Of a stretch of DNA of 64,000 bases, positions 8,966 to 17,750 are shown one piece after another. How positions within the stretch are numbered: position 1 is the first letter of the stretch; every line of letters starts with the position of its first letter. The position numbers were made by a program, and so were the translations under genes. Source of the DNA: an uncultured Bacteroidota bacterium (lineage in GTDB: Bacteria > Bacteroidota > Bacteroidia > JADZBD01); the NCBI GenBank assembly GCA_937924855.1, contig CALEYQ010000071.1, forward strand, positions 52,530 through 116,529, read 5' to 3'. The notes below the pieces were generated by a model, which saw only the letters and a list, made by a program, of their open reading frames with translations, searched no databases and was not told the origin of the DNA.

Positions 8966-9343
8966 CTATTTGATTTTTTTTTCCAGCATTTCCAGTCCTT
9001 TTTTCATTTCCACGGCAATTTCCAAATAGGAAACGGGTTGGGAACCATTAAATACAAAAGCCATTTTTATCGGCAGGTTTCGTGGATTTTCACCCAACAC
9101 ATGCCGGTGCTTTCTGTAGGCCTCGCGTAACCTCCGTTTCATGAGGTTCCGGTCTGTGGCCTTCTTTATTTTTCTTTTGGGAACCGAAAACATCACCTTC
9201 AGCCCACCCGGTTCCCGGTGCTTTGAATACTCCCATTTTATATGTAACGACCCCGATTTCAAAAGGTTTCCTTTTCGGAATATGTGGGAAATGGTTTTAA
9301 TACTTTTTAACCTTTCCCGTGCAGGAAACTTTTCTGAAATCAT
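8966..9343 (-). CDS. rnpA: Ribonuclease P protein component
   Basis: A 125-residue protein subunit of RNase P, which binds the catalytic RNA and helps recognise the 5' leader of pre-tRNAs. The family motif RNLMKRRLREAYRKH (RNR box) is present and is preceded by FSVPKRKIKKATD. The ATG at 9343 (MISEKFPARERLKS) matches the usual N-terminus better than a TTG at 9364. It precedes yidD as in most bacteria, but rpmH, its usual upstream partner, is absent; it instead follows hemD. Confidence 0.94.
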   Translation of the reverse strand: MISEKFPARERLKSIKTISHIFRKGNLLKSGSLHIKWEYSKHREPGGLKVMFSVPKRKIKKATDRNLMKRRLREAYRKHRHVLGENPRNLPIKMAFVFNGSQPVSYLEIAVEMKKGLEMLEKKIK

Positions 9344-9390
9344 GCTTAAAGTTACGGAAAACAAAGGGGCAGGAAAAAAAACAGAGGGAC

Positions 9391-10158
9391 TTATTTTTTC
9401 CCGGATTTCTTTATGTACTGCTCAATAGCCATTGTCATGGAGGGCGTTTGCGCCTGGGGCGCAAAAATATCGAGACGAAGGCCCGCATCAATAACCGCTT
9501 TGCAGGTGGTTTGTCCGAAGGCGGCAATCAGGGTTTTGTTTTGTTTGAACTTCGGGAAATTTTTCAAAAGGCTGGTAATTCCCGAAGGAGAAAAGAAAAC
9601 CAGACAGTCATAGTTAACATTAGCCAGGTCCGACAAGTCGGAACAAACCGTTTTGTACATAACGGCCTTGGTGTGTTTTATTCCGTTTTGCTCCAGAATT
9701 TCGGGAATTTCATCTTTGAAAATATCGGCGCAGGGCAATAAAAAGTTATCTTCTTTATGTTTTTTAATGATGTCGATCAGGTCGAAAAAGGTTTGTTTGC
9801 CGTGGAATATTTTTCGTTTCCGGTAAACTACATATTTCTGTAGGTAATAAGCTGTAGATTCAGAAATACAGAAATATTTCATTGTTTCTGGAACTGTAAT
9901 CCGTAACTCATTACATAGTCGAAAGTAGTGGTCAACGGCCATCCGGCTGGTAAGGATAACCGCTGAAAAATCAGAAATATTAATTTTTTGGGTGCGAAAA
10001 TCTTTGCTGCTTATACCTTCTACATGGATGAAGGAGCGGAAGTCTACTTTTATTCCAAATTTCTGGGCTAAATCAAAATACGGCGATTTATCCCCCTCCG
10101 GTCTGGGTTGGGTAACCAGTATGCTCTTGATTTTGGACAGCTCAGGTTTTTTTGCCAT
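9391..10158 (-). CDS. hemD: Uroporphyrinogen-III synthase
   Basis: A 255-residue protein of the HemD family, which cyclises and isomerises hydroxymethylbilane to uroporphyrinogen III, the branch point of heme and corrinoid synthesis. The family is poorly conserved. Visible features are the N-terminal ILVTQPRPEGD strand, the domain-swapped two-lobe pattern, and the C-terminal DCLVFFSPSGITSLLKNF and AFGQTTCKAVIDAGL motifs that line the active-site cleft. It lies 30 bases after the DUF4271 gene and 47 bases before rnpA, an order common in Bacteroidota. Confidence 0.88.
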   Translation of the reverse strand: MAKKPELSKIKSILVTQPRPEGDKSPYFDLAQKFGIKVDFRSFIHVEGISSKDFRTQKINISDFSAVILTSRMAVDHYFRLCNELRITVPETMKYFCISESTAYYLQKYVVYRKRKIFHGKQTFFDLIDIIKKHKEDNFLLPCADIFKDEIPEILEQNGIKHTKAVMYKTVCSDLSDLANVNYDCLVFFSPSGITSLLKNFPKFKQNKTLIAAFGQTTCKAVIDAGLRLDIFAPQAQTPSMTMAIEQYIKKSGKK

Positions 10159-10188
10159 CGGGCAGAAAGGTATGTAATCCTTTTATTC

Positions 10189-11076
10189 CTAACCACTTAC
10201 CACTTTCCAGGCCAACACCAGGGGCAGGAATTCAAGCGTGCAAAGATATAAAAATAAATAGTACAGCGATATCTTGGGATTGGCAAAAGCCTGGGTGGTT
10301 AAGCGGAAAACCCGCATCAGAAAAACCAAAACCGCCATTAGAGCGCCGCCCAGTAATAACACCCCGGAATCCCGCAGGTCTGAAAACTCCAGGAGGATTA
10401 AAAGGGGTAATAAAAACATGCCCAGGGCTTGGTTAAAAAGGAACATGCCAAAGATAACTTCGGAGGCGAGGCGTTGAAACTGGAATATAAATCCCAGGAT
10501 TCGTAGCAAAACCACCTTGCCGGCAAAAATGCAGGCCACCAAGAGTGAAAGTACCCAGGAATCCAGATATGAAGCACCATAAAACGGTATTTCCAAGCCA
10601 TAAGCGGGCAGGAGATAACTGAGGAATAGCCCGATATTCAATAATGCAATCAGGGATAAGGCAATGTGAGTACGGTTTGTGAACAGATTTTCCTCCCGGA
10701 TGATGATTCCTATAAACCGGTTAAAAAACAAGGCATTGAATAGGGTTTTTATCCTGGAGCGGTAATTATAAAAAACCAGGATGGCCAGGGTAATAGACAA
10801 AAAGATATAAGCCTGAACATAAAAATCGGGTGGGGCTACCTTTTTAAGCTGGGGATAGTCTTGGGCTTTGAGCTGATGATTTGAGAGAAAGGAAGGGTGG
10901 TATTCTCCATTTACCATAAAGACCTTCTTACCCGGATAGGCAAGGGTTTTGGTATCGGAAACCGGAAACTTTTCACGGGCCTTGTTTCGGGCTTCGATAC
11001 TGTCTTTTACAAAGTTTTGCCGTGCTATCTTAATGCAAAGTGCGGTATCGCCGGCTACGGGTCCTCTGAATTCCAA
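10189..11076 (-). CDS. DUF4271 membrane protein
   Basis: A membrane protein with about seven hydrophobic segments after a soluble N-terminal region of roughly 90 residues; it matches the uncharacterised DUF4271 family. In Bacteroidota the family commonly sits next to hemD, as here, so a link to porphyrin synthesis or the envelope is possible but unproven. The start is uncertain. This frame offers only a TTG at 11076, while an ATG at 11111, correctly placed after the DUF5777 stop, reads MDGFFTFVKKQDWNSEDP in another frame and stops at a TAG. A single-base frame change near 11060 would join the two, so either an unusual start or a frameshift (biological or sequencing error) is present. Confidence 0.8.
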   Translation of the reverse strand: MEFRGPVAGDTALCIKIARQNFVKDSIEARNKAREKFPVSDTKTLAYPGKKVFMVNGEYHPSFLSNHQLKAQDYPQLKKVAPPDFYVQAYIFLSITLAILVFYNYRSRIKTLFNALFFNRFIGIIIREENLFTNRTHIALSLIALLNIGLFLSYLLPAYGLEIPFYGASYLDSWVLSLLVACIFAGKVVLLRILGFIFQFQRLASEVIFGMFLFNQALGMFLLPLLILLEFSDLRDSGVLLLGGALMAVLVFLMRVFRLTTQAFANPKISLYYLFLYLCTLEFLPLVLAWKVVSG

Positions 11077-11136
11077 TCCTGCTTTTTTACAAAAGTAAAA
11101 AAGCCATCCATTAAAATGGCAGCCAAGATATTTCCT

Positions 11137-12087
11137 TTACATTTTTGGCTTCACCACGGTAAATACCCTTGAAATGTTAAATCCAAATTTGAATCCACCC
11201 GCCAGCCAGTCGCTCTGGGTATAAGGCAAAAAATCATTTTCAATAATACCCGAAGAATTTGAAAAGTTAAGATGAAAGACATGGCCTCCGGTTTCAATTT
11301 CGATTCCTAAGGAAAGGGGAGCAAAAAAGTTGTCGTTGTTTTGGCGGTATTTACTGAACAGGTGGAAATAATCGAAAAGGATGCTGGAGCGTTTGGTTAT
11401 TTTAATCCGGCCACCTATGCCCAAACTGGCAAAGCCGTTTTCGTCCGCTGCCTGGTTATTTGGGTTGTAATCCTCTTTTACAAAATTACGGTGGGTATAC
11501 CCCGGAGTTAGCTGCAGTGACAACCAGGAGCTGAATTTTCTGGCAAGAAGAATTTGCGTTGTATAGGCCATCCGGTGAGCCGTTTTTCGTTCAAAAGTCG
11601 AATCTACCCCAAGGTATAGTTGCGACTCCCGCATGGGTGTAAATGTGGCCACACTGAACAGACTTAATGTAAAGGGAATTTTATTGTCGGTTGTCTGATG
11701 AAGAATTTTCCATTTAAAATTCCCATCGAGGTTTTCTTTTCGTTTGCTCCGGCCTATGCCCAGGGCAAAATTTTCCGTTAGTCCATAATCAAATGAAATC
11801 CTGATGTCTGAAGCTTCATCAAGCCCGAAAAGGGTGTGGCCCCCTCCTGCACTTCCGGCTCCCACATTGCCAAACCTGTGGGTTACCCTGAAGTCAAGTG
11901 TTCCGGCTTTTACCTGTTCCACGGATTGGGAACTGATAATTCGGGAAGTTTTAAAGGTGGCGAAGACTTTGTTGAACTGAGGGCCTGATTCTTCTTCCAG
12001 TAATTTCTCAAGATCGTTATCCTGAGCACGGGCCGGGTTTCCCGATACAAAAGCACCCAGAATCAGCAGGGGAAATAAAATACGCAT
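11137..12087 (-). CDS. DUF5777 family outer-membrane beta-barrel protein
   Basis: A 316-residue protein with a signal peptide (MRILFPLLILGAFVSGNPARAQ) and alternating aromatic and polar strands throughout, consistent with a beta barrel. The segment AGTLDFRVTHRFG followed by LDEASDIRISFDYGLTENF is typical of the DUF5777 family. The protein ends with many short strands and TVVKPKM. Function is unknown; DUF5777 proteins are often encoded beside YceI proteins, and here the YceI stop is only three bases upstream. Both genes begin the long minus-strand run that continues to ctp. Confidence 0.82.
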   Translation of the reverse strand: MRILFPLLILGAFVSGNPARAQDNDLEKLLEEESGPQFNKVFATFKTSRIISSQSVEQVKAGTLDFRVTHRFGNVGAGSAGGGHTLFGLDEASDIRISFDYGLTENFALGIGRSKRKENLDGNFKWKILHQTTDNKIPFTLSLFSVATFTPMRESQLYLGVDSTFERKTAHRMAYTTQILLARKFSSWLSLQLTPGYTHRNFVKEDYNPNNQAADENGFASLGIGGRIKITKRSSILFDYFHLFSKYRQNNDNFFAPLSLGIEIETGGHVFHLNFSNSSGIIENDFLPYTQSDWLAGGFKFGFNISRVFTVVKPKM

Positions 12088-12090
12088 ATA

Positions 12091-12657
12091 TTATTTTTTC
12101 TTTGGCGAGTATGGAACAAGAGTTGCATTAAGAGTTACATCAACGGTTTCGGCAATTTTCTGAAAAACCAGTTCTGGAATGGTTATGTTGTGGTCCTTCA
12201 GGGTTATGGTAAATTTAGATTCAACAGTTATCTCGCCGCCCTTTATGGTGATTACAACGGGCAGGGTGCGATCCTTTTCAACACCATGAACGAGTAATTT
12301 ACCGGCAATATTGAGTTTATAAGTTCCGTCTTTTTTCCAGTCTATGGGCTCTGTGATTTTTCCTTTAAAACTGGCATCGGGATATTTTTCACTCTCCATA
12401 TAGTTTTCATTAAAATGCTCCTGCATAAGGGCCTTTTCAAAAATGAATCCCTGAATGGGTACTTTAACTATAACATCACCTGTGGCCGTATTCAGAATAG
12501 GCTTCGACACTTTGTTAATGGCCGTAATATCTTCCAGGGGAGCTTTTGAGAAAAAGGTAACGGACATGGATTTTCCGTTGTAGATTTGACCCATGCCGGA
12601 AGTTGCCAGCAAAATAGCCGGAAGAAAAATCAAAAATTTAAAGGGATTTGTTTTCAT
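12091..12657 (-). CDS. YceI family periplasmic protein
   Basis: A 188-residue protein with a signal peptide (LIFLPAILLATSGMGQ) and a single lipocalin-like YceI domain. YceI proteins bind isoprenoid-type lipids in an extended barrel in the periplasm. The motifs VKVPIQGFIFEKALMQEHFNENYM, then ASFKGKI and GKLLVHGVEKDRTLPV, correspond to the family core. The ATG is preceded by a candidate -7 box about 50 bases upstream. It is coupled to the downstream DUF5777 barrel gene (three-base gap), suggesting they act together at the envelope. Confidence 0.9.
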   Translation of the reverse strand: MKTNPFKFLIFLPAILLATSGMGQIYNGKSMSVTFFSKAPLEDITAINKVSKPILNTATGDVIVKVPIQGFIFEKALMQEHFNENYMESEKYPDASFKGKITEPIDWKKDGTYKLNIAGKLLVHGVEKDRTLPVVITIKGGEITVESKFTITLKDHNITIPELVFQKIAETVDVTLNATLVPYSPKKK

Positions 12658-12709
12658 AATGTGTTTTTTTTTGAAAAGCAGGCAAAAACCATTCCGTTTT
12701 TCCTTTTTT

Positions 12710-12717
12710 TAAAGATA
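12710..12717 (-). promoter_or_regulatory. Candidate -7 box upstream of the YceI operon
   Basis: TATCTTTA on the minus strand fits TAnnTTTR. It lies in the 137-base divergent region between the YceI operon and the acyl-CoA dehydrogenase gene, and would leave a leader of about 45-50 bases. Confidence 0.4.
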
Positions 12718-12768
12718 GATAAAAATCAGAACCCGAAAAACCCCAGTCTTAAATTAATCGAATATCCG

Positions 12769-12776
12769 TACTTTTA
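12769..12776 (+). promoter_or_regulatory. Candidate -7 box for the acyl-CoA dehydrogenase gene
   Basis: TACTTTTA fits TAnnTTTR and lies 18 bases before the ATG at 12795, in the same divergent region as the YceI promoter. Confidence 0.4.
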
Positions 12777-12794
12777 GGCGCTAAATTTTTTACC

Positions 12795-13973
12795 ATGAGC
12801 AAAGATCAATATAAGCATCACGACTATTTCCAGATGGATGAGTTGTTAAGCGATGAACACAAAATGGTTCGTGATGCCGCCCGTGCCTGGGTTAAAAAAG
12901 AAGTTTCTCCCATTGTTGAGGAATATTGTCAGAAAGCTGAATTCCCTATGCAGTGGATCAAGGGACTTGCCGGGATTGGAGCTTTCGGCCCGTACATTCC
13001 GGCAGAATACGGCGGGGCAGGAATGGATCAGATTTCCTATGGGCTGATTATGCAGGAGCTTGAACGCGGCGATAGCGGCCTTCGCTCCACGGCATCCGTG
13101 CAAAGCTCGCTGGTTATGTATCCCATTTTTACCTACGGTTCGGAAGAACAAAGAAAAAAATATCTTCCAAAACTTGCCTCCGGGGAATGGATGGGATGCT
13201 TCGGCCTTACGGAGCCTGACTTCGGTTCCAACCCCAATGGAATGATTACAAATATCAAAGACAAAGGCGACCATTTTTTGTTGAACGGTGCCAAGATGTG
13301 GATTTCAAATGCTCCCTTCGCCGATATTGCGGTGGTTTGGGCAAAGGATGAAAACGGAGAAATCCGGGGACTCGTGGTTGAAAGGGGAATGGAAGGGTTT
13401 TCCACCCCCGAAACCCATAATAAATGGAGCTTGCGTGCCAGTGCAACCGGTGAACTTGTCTTCGATAATGTTAAGGTTCCCAAAGCAAATATTTTCCCAA
13501 ATACCAAAGGACTGAAAGGCCCGCTGGGTTGCCTGAACTCGGCCCGCTACGGAATTGCCTGGGGTGCCATTGGAGCTGCACTCGATTGTTACGACAGCGC
13601 TTTGAGATATTCTCTGCAGCGCATTCAGTTTGATAAGCCTATCGGGGCATTTCAACTTACCCAGAAGAAACTGGCTGAAATGATTACTGAAATTACAAAA
13701 GCCCAAACCCTCACCTGGCGACTTGGAGTACTTAAAAACGAAGGACGGGCCACGCCCCAGCAAATTTCAATGGCCAAACGCAATAATGTAAACATGGCGC
13801 TTCAGATTGCACGGGAAGCCCGGCAAATTCATGGTGCCATGGGAATCACGGGCGAATACCCCATTATGCGCCACATGATGAACCTGGAGAGCGTGATCAC
13901 CTATGAGGGAACACACGACATTCACCTCCTGATAACCGGTTATGATGTAACCGGAATCCCGGCCTTTGAATAA
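12795..13973 (+). CDS. Acyl-CoA dehydrogenase, glutaryl-CoA dehydrogenase-like
   Basis: A 392-residue FAD flavoenzyme of the acyl-CoA dehydrogenase family. The three-domain order is complete: an N-terminal helical domain; a middle beta domain with CFGLTEPDFGSNP and KMWISNAPFADIAVVWA, which contact flavin and substrate; and a C-terminal helical domain with QRIQFDKPIGAFQL and RQIHGAMGITGEYPIMRH. The catalytic base is Glu371 in ITYEGTHDIH, the position used by glutaryl-, isobutyryl- and short-chain enzymes. The overall pattern best resembles glutaryl-CoA dehydrogenase, which converts glutaryl-CoA to crotonyl-CoA in lysine and tryptophan degradation; substrate remains inferred. It is a single gene bounded by its own promoter and a terminator. 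Confidence 0.9.
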   Translation: MSKDQYKHHDYFQMDELLSDEHKMVRDAARAWVKKEVSPIVEEYCQKAEFPMQWIKGLAGIGAFGPYIPAEYGGAGMDQISYGLIMQELERGDSGLRSTASVQSSLVMYPIFTYGSEEQRKKYLPKLASGEWMGCFGLTEPDFGSNPNGMITNIKDKGDHFLLNGAKMWISNAPFADIAVVWAKDENGEIRGLVVERGMEGFSTPETHNKWSLRASATGELVFDNVKVPKANIFPNTKGLKGPLGCLNSARYGIAWGAIGAALDCYDSALRYSLQRIQFDKPIGAFQLTQKKLAEMITEITKAQTLTWRLGVLKNEGRATPQQISMAKRNNVNMALQIAREARQIHGAMGITGEYPIMRHMMNLESVITYEGTHDIHLLITGYDVTGIPAFE

Positions 13974-13978
13974 AACAA

Positions 13979-14002
13979 AAAACCCCGTATGCGCGGGGTT
14001 TT
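13979..14002. terminator. Bidirectional rho-independent terminator
   Basis: AAAACCCCG (13979-13987) pairs with CGGGGTTTT (13994-14002) around a six-base loop, with a T-run on each strand. It separates the acyl-CoA dehydrogenase gene from the convergent T9SS cargo gene. Confidence 0.85.
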
Positions 14003-14020
14003 ATACAGGTTGAATTTTCT

Positions 14021-14743
14021 TTAGTGTGAAACGGTGATTTTGCGGGTTGCAATAATTTTGTTGCCCGCTATCAGTGAATAAAAGTAAATTCCGTTTTCAA
14101 GATCCGATACAGGAATAACAACGCTTCCCTTTCCTGGCGTTACTGGAATCAGGTTAACGGTGGCTCCCAGCATATTGAATACACGAATATGCCCGGCAAC
14201 AGAACCGGTTAGTGTGTAGTTTACCGTAGTTTGGTTTTGTGCAGGATTTGGAAAAGCAGGAGAAACAAGACCTCCGGAAATATCCTTAATGCCGGCAGGT
14301 GTTGCATTCCAGCGAACGGTAAAATAGGCGGAATCATTCGGATTGGAATAATCATATACGATGTACTGAATGATAGTCATTCCAAGTTGTCCCTGGGGCA
14401 TGTAATCAACAGAGCCAAGGGTGTAGTTGGACGAGCTATTTATGTTTACCCCGTTTGTAGAAGTGCCTACAAAAGGAGGGTAACACATATCCCAGCAAAA
14501 ATAGTTTTGTGTGTTGGAAACAAGCTGGATCTCTCTCCGCTTCATGTAAGTGTTTTTCGCACTTCCGGAATTGTTGATTACATCCAAGTGAACCGTTGCA
14601 GTTACCGTGGCTGTGTCAACCGTTTTATCAATGGTTTGATTGTTCAGCGTGTTGCCGTAATTATCCTTGATGGTAAAACTCCCCTGTGCCGATACTGCGA
14701 TCGCCAGAAAAAGAGGTAAGAAAAGGAGTATAGTTTTTTTCAT
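14021..14743 (-). CDS. T9SS type A sorting domain-containing secreted protein
   Basis: A 240-residue protein: signal peptide (MKKTILLFLPLFLAIAVSAQ), a beta-rich body of about 130 residues (20-150), then a T9SS type A C-terminal sorting domain. The sorting domain begins SPAFPNPAQNQTTVNYTL, continues with the IRVFNMLGATV strand and ends LENGIYFYSLIAGNKIIATRKITVSH. Proteins with this tail are exported through the type IX system and have the tail removed on attachment to the cell surface. The body (KDNYGNTLNNQ, then WDMCYPP) resembles no domain I recognise. It is downstream of another T9SS cargo gene. Confidence 0.85.
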   Translation of the reverse strand: MKKTILLFLPLFLAIAVSAQGSFTIKDNYGNTLNNQTIDKTVDTATVTATVHLDVINNSGSAKNTYMKRREIQLVSNTQNYFCWDMCYPPFVGTSTNGVNINSSSNYTLGSVDYMPQGQLGMTIIQYIVYDYSNPNDSAYFTVRWNATPAGIKDISGGLVSPAFPNPAQNQTTVNYTLTGSVAGHIRVFNMLGATVNLIPVTPGKGSVVIPVSDLENGIYFYSLIAGNKIIATRKITVSH

Positions 14744-14762
14744 GCTAAATGGGTTTACTTAA

Positions 14763-14770
14763 CAAAAATA
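14763..14770 (-). promoter_or_regulatory. Candidate -7 box for the 240-residue T9SS protein
   Basis: TATTTTTG matches TAnnTTTG on the minus strand, 19 bases before the ATG at 14743. A TTTG lies 14 bases further upstream, rather closer than is usual for a -33 element. Confidence 0.4.
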
Positions 14771-14798
14771 GGGAATGATTTTTTCAAATCCAACGGTA

Positions 14799-16226
14799 TT
14801 ATTTAATAACTGAAAACCGGGTTGTCCAGGTATTCAGTCCTTCACTTAAGACCAGATTATACAAACCGGGTGCCAAATCTAACTCATTGAAATCCAGCAC
14901 ATAATTTGCGTTTGTAGTCTTTAGAACGCGCTTAATCAAGTGCCCGGATCCATTGTAGATTTCGGCTTGAATTTTTACGGGAGTTGAGGTATTTGGAAGG
15001 GAAACACTGAAGGAACCCGGGTTAGGGTTGGGCCAAAGGTGGGCTTTGCCCTGAATATTGCCCGGGTTTAAACCGGTGAGCAGTCCGGCCTGATCCACAT
15101 GCAATAGGTAAAAATCGGAGGGAAGGGTGTCGGTATAATGACCGCAAATTAAAAAACCTCCATCCAGCGAGGGAACCATGTCGTATCCAATATCAATTCC
15201 TGAACCGCCGTAGGATCGCACCCAGAAAATATTTCCGGTGGAATCTACTTTCCCTACCACAAGATCAAGGGGCCCTGTGTTATAGCTGTTGGAATAACCC
15301 GTAAAAGTGAAAGTTAAGTCAGGATTTTGAACTACCCCGAACATGGCATCAGCATTGACGCCTCCAAAAGTTCTTCTCCATTGGCTGTTGCCGTTCGTGT
15401 CGATCATTTCCAAAAAAAACTCAAAGGGGGAAAACATAAAAATTTCGGTTTCTCCAAACGACAGCAGCCTGCCGTCAGCAGTAATATTCAAACCCTGACA
15501 CCCGTTCTGAAAAGCATCCCCGTAGTAGTAGTCCCAGATAATGTTTCCGCCGCTATCCATATGTGTCAGATTGATGTCATATCCTCCCGAACCAAAGCTT
15601 TTTGTATCTCCGGAGGTTGTAAGTGTTCCGTTGGGCATTACGCGGGTTGAAAATCCATAATCATTGTCGGTGCCACCAATGGTTTTGGTCCATTGGATAT
15701 TGCCGGCACCATCCGTTTTAACAAGGTAAGTATCATTGGAACCGAAGGCATCATTGGTAAAACCCGTTAATATATACCCACCGTCGGGCATTTGCTCAAT
15801 ATGCCTGATCGATTGGTTGGAAGCATCGCCATAGGTGCGTGTCCAGATTACATTTCCGTTGGTGTCAAGTTTGGTAAAAAAGTAGTCGAGGCCGTTTGTT
15901 GCGGTTTGAGTTTCTCCCACCATCATTATATAGCCGTCGGAGGAAAAAACAAACCAGTTTGCAAACTGGTCCAGACTATCGCCATAGAATTTCGTCCATA
16001 AAACCGTTCCGGTTCTGGAGATTTTCGACAGGGCAATGTCTATGCCTCCCCAGGGTCCGTTTTCAGAAAATCCGGCCACAAAAATACTCCCGGAAGCATT
16101 TTGTTTCAGGCAGCGGCTGTAATCGCCGGCCGGCGTTCCAAACGTAATTTCAAAAAAAACCGGTTGAGCTACCAGAAGGTGGGAACCCATCAGAAGAGCA
16201 GAGAAAAACGATATTAGATTTTTCAA
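14799..16226 (-). CDS. T9SS type A cargo with beta-propeller-like repeats
   Basis: A 475-residue secreted protein. After a signal peptide come about seven repeats of roughly 50-55 residues (25-390) with the pattern GGYILTG, then D-x-YLVK-x-D-x-x-GNIQWTKTIGG, typical of a propeller of the kind called delta-60 or PQQ-like repeat. The T9SS type A domain (LWPNPNPGSFSVSLPN to the C-terminal LAPGLYNLVLSEG) completes it. No catalytic residues are evident. The start lies nine bases after the stop of the helical-repeat gene, so the two are in one operon, with the 240-residue T9SS gene following 55 bases later. Confidence 0.84.
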   Translation of the reverse strand: MKNLISFFSALLMGSHLLVAQPVFFEITFGTPAGDYSRCLKQNASGSIFVAGFSENGPWGGIDIALSKISRTGTVLWTKFYGDSLDQFANWFVFSSDGYIMMVGETQTATNGLDYFFTKLDTNGNVIWTRTYGDASNQSIRHIEQMPDGGYILTGFTNDAFGSNDTYLVKTDGAGNIQWTKTIGGTDNDYGFSTRVMPNGTLTTSGDTKSFGSGGYDINLTHMDSGGNIIWDYYYGDAFQNGCQGLNITADGRLLSFGETEIFMFSPFEFFLEMIDTNGNSQWRRTFGGVNADAMFGVVQNPDLTFTFTGYSNSYNTGPLDLVVGKVDSTGNIFWVRSYGGSGIDIGYDMVPSLDGGFLICGHYTDTLPSDFYLLHVDQAGLLTGLNPGNIQGKAHLWPNPNPGSFSVSLPNTSTPVKIQAEIYNGSGHLIKRVLKTTNANYVLDFNELDLAPGLYNLVLSEGLNTWTTRFSVIK

Positions 16227-16235
16227 GACTCTAAA

Positions 16236-17750
16236 TTACTTGTTTTTTGTCAGTTCTGAAACCGTTATTCCTTTTCCTGATGCTTCCAGCCAGGAAATAA
16301 AATCGAAGTTGTCGAAATAGGGAAGGTTTATTTTCTGTTGTTTCAGTTTTTTAAAGGTGGGAAGCGCATTCGAGAAAAGCGGAGAAGCTTCTTTTTTTCT
16401 TCGGGAAGAAAGCGCGGAGATTAGTTTTATTAATTCCGTTTCCAGTGCGGTATAATCTTTTCTCTTTTTGAAGAATCTCCGCAGCGCTTTTATTTTGTAG
16501 GGAATGAGATCCAGGTTGCCCAGGTGGTAATGCAAAACAGCTTCATGCAACATGGAAAGTTCAAGAATTTCATCGGGAATTTCTTTCTCGTTATGATTTA
16601 ACAGGGCATTGCGATGCTGCAGGGATTTGTGGTAATTGCCGCAATAAAAATGCAGGGTGGAAAGGGAGGAGAGGATTTCGAACCGGTATTTTCGGGAAAT
16701 TTTTTCTTCATACCGTTTTAAAAAATCTTCCGTTTCAGAGGCATATTCCAAAGCCTGGTCGAATGCCCCCTTTTCCATCAGCAAGTTCAACCGAAGTAAA
16801 TTAACCCTTTCCGCCTTGTTCAGTTTCTGGTCGGCGGTATGCGAGGGAATTTCACTGATCATCTGAAGCGTATCTTCCGCCATGTCAAATTTCCGGCATT
16901 TTAACTGTGCCTGAAACAAATTGGTGTGGGAAAACAGGGCACCCTGGAAAATATCAGTTTTCCCGGCCAGACTTTCCGTTCTGAAAAACTCCACATATTT
17001 CTGGGCAATTTCAAGTGCTTTTTTATAGTCGTGGGTATAATCATAAAATTGCCGCCAGTAATTGAAATACATGATTTTTGCATCGGTCATTAAGGCCGAT
17101 GCTTCCGTGCGAAGCAGGGGATGATTACTTTCTTCATACAATTTAACCCGGGTTTCATCCGACAACATTTCAAAAGGCTTTTCCATGATAACAATCAGGG
17201 AATTGAGCAAACGCCGCAATTCAATGAAATTGCGGATTTCTTCCTGGGCCTGTAACATTTCATAATAACCCTTCACCGAAAGCTCCCGGAACATTTCCGG
17301 ACTGTGGCGTTTGATGGCTATGCGTTGTTCGAGCGTATAAAATTCGAGCAGCATCAGGGGCTTTTCCTTTTTCCGGGCAAGATCCTTTCCCTTTTCAACA
17401 AGTTTTAAGCACGAAGCGTACAGTGATTTCTTGTACAAAATTTCGGCATGAATAAGTATTTCACCCAGGGGGCCTTCTGAAGCGCTTCCCAGATGAGGCA
17501 GCGTCAGACTCTGGAGAATTAAATTGTACAGATAGTTTTTGGTAACATGAAGCTGCTTAAGAAAAACCGCATTCTTGTATTTTTCACGAATGAGATCCTC
17601 ATCATACCGGTCCATCCGGTCGATGGTTTCAAACAATTTCAGGTAATTGTTCCCCTTATTCCTTAGATATTTTGAGGTGAACAGGTGAAATTGCCTTTTT
17701 TCTTCCGGCTGCAATGATTTTATCAGAAGAAACAATTGCTCTGAAGCCAT
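16236..17750 (-). CDS. Helical-repeat (TPR-like) protein of unknown function
   Basis: A 504-residue, highly charged, alpha-helical protein without a signal peptide, probably cytosolic. Helix-turn-helix repeats resembling degenerate TPRs run along most of its length, with FSHTNLFQAQLKCRKFDMAEDTL and YEEKISRKYRFEILSSLSTLHFYCGNYHKSLQHRNAL as the clearest units. The N-terminus (LIKSLQPEEKRQFHLFTSKYLRNKG) is characteristic of a Bacteroidota family I recognise as recurrent but not as characterised. It heads an operon with two T9SS cargo genes and is divergent from an Omp28/T9SS gene. Binding of protein partners is inferred from the repeat type only. Confidence 0.75.
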   Translation of the reverse strand: MASEQLFLLIKSLQPEEKRQFHLFTSKYLRNKGNNYLKLFETIDRMDRYDEDLIREKYKNAVFLKQLHVTKNYLYNLILQSLTLPHLGSASEGPLGEILIHAEILYKKSLYASCLKLVEKGKDLARKKEKPLMLLEFYTLEQRIAIKRHSPEMFRELSVKGYYEMLQAQEEIRNFIELRRLLNSLIVIMEKPFEMLSDETRVKLYEESNHPLLRTEASALMTDAKIMYFNYWRQFYDYTHDYKKALEIAQKYVEFFRTESLAGKTDIFQGALFSHTNLFQAQLKCRKFDMAEDTLQMISEIPSHTADQKLNKAERVNLLRLNLLMEKGAFDQALEYASETEDFLKRYEEKISRKYRFEILSSLSTLHFYCGNYHKSLQHRNALLNHNEKEIPDEILELSMLHEAVLHYHLGNLDLIPYKIKALRRFFKKRKDYTALETELIKLISALSSRRKKEASPLFSNALPTFKKLKQQKINLPYFDNFDFISWLEASGKGITVSELTKNK

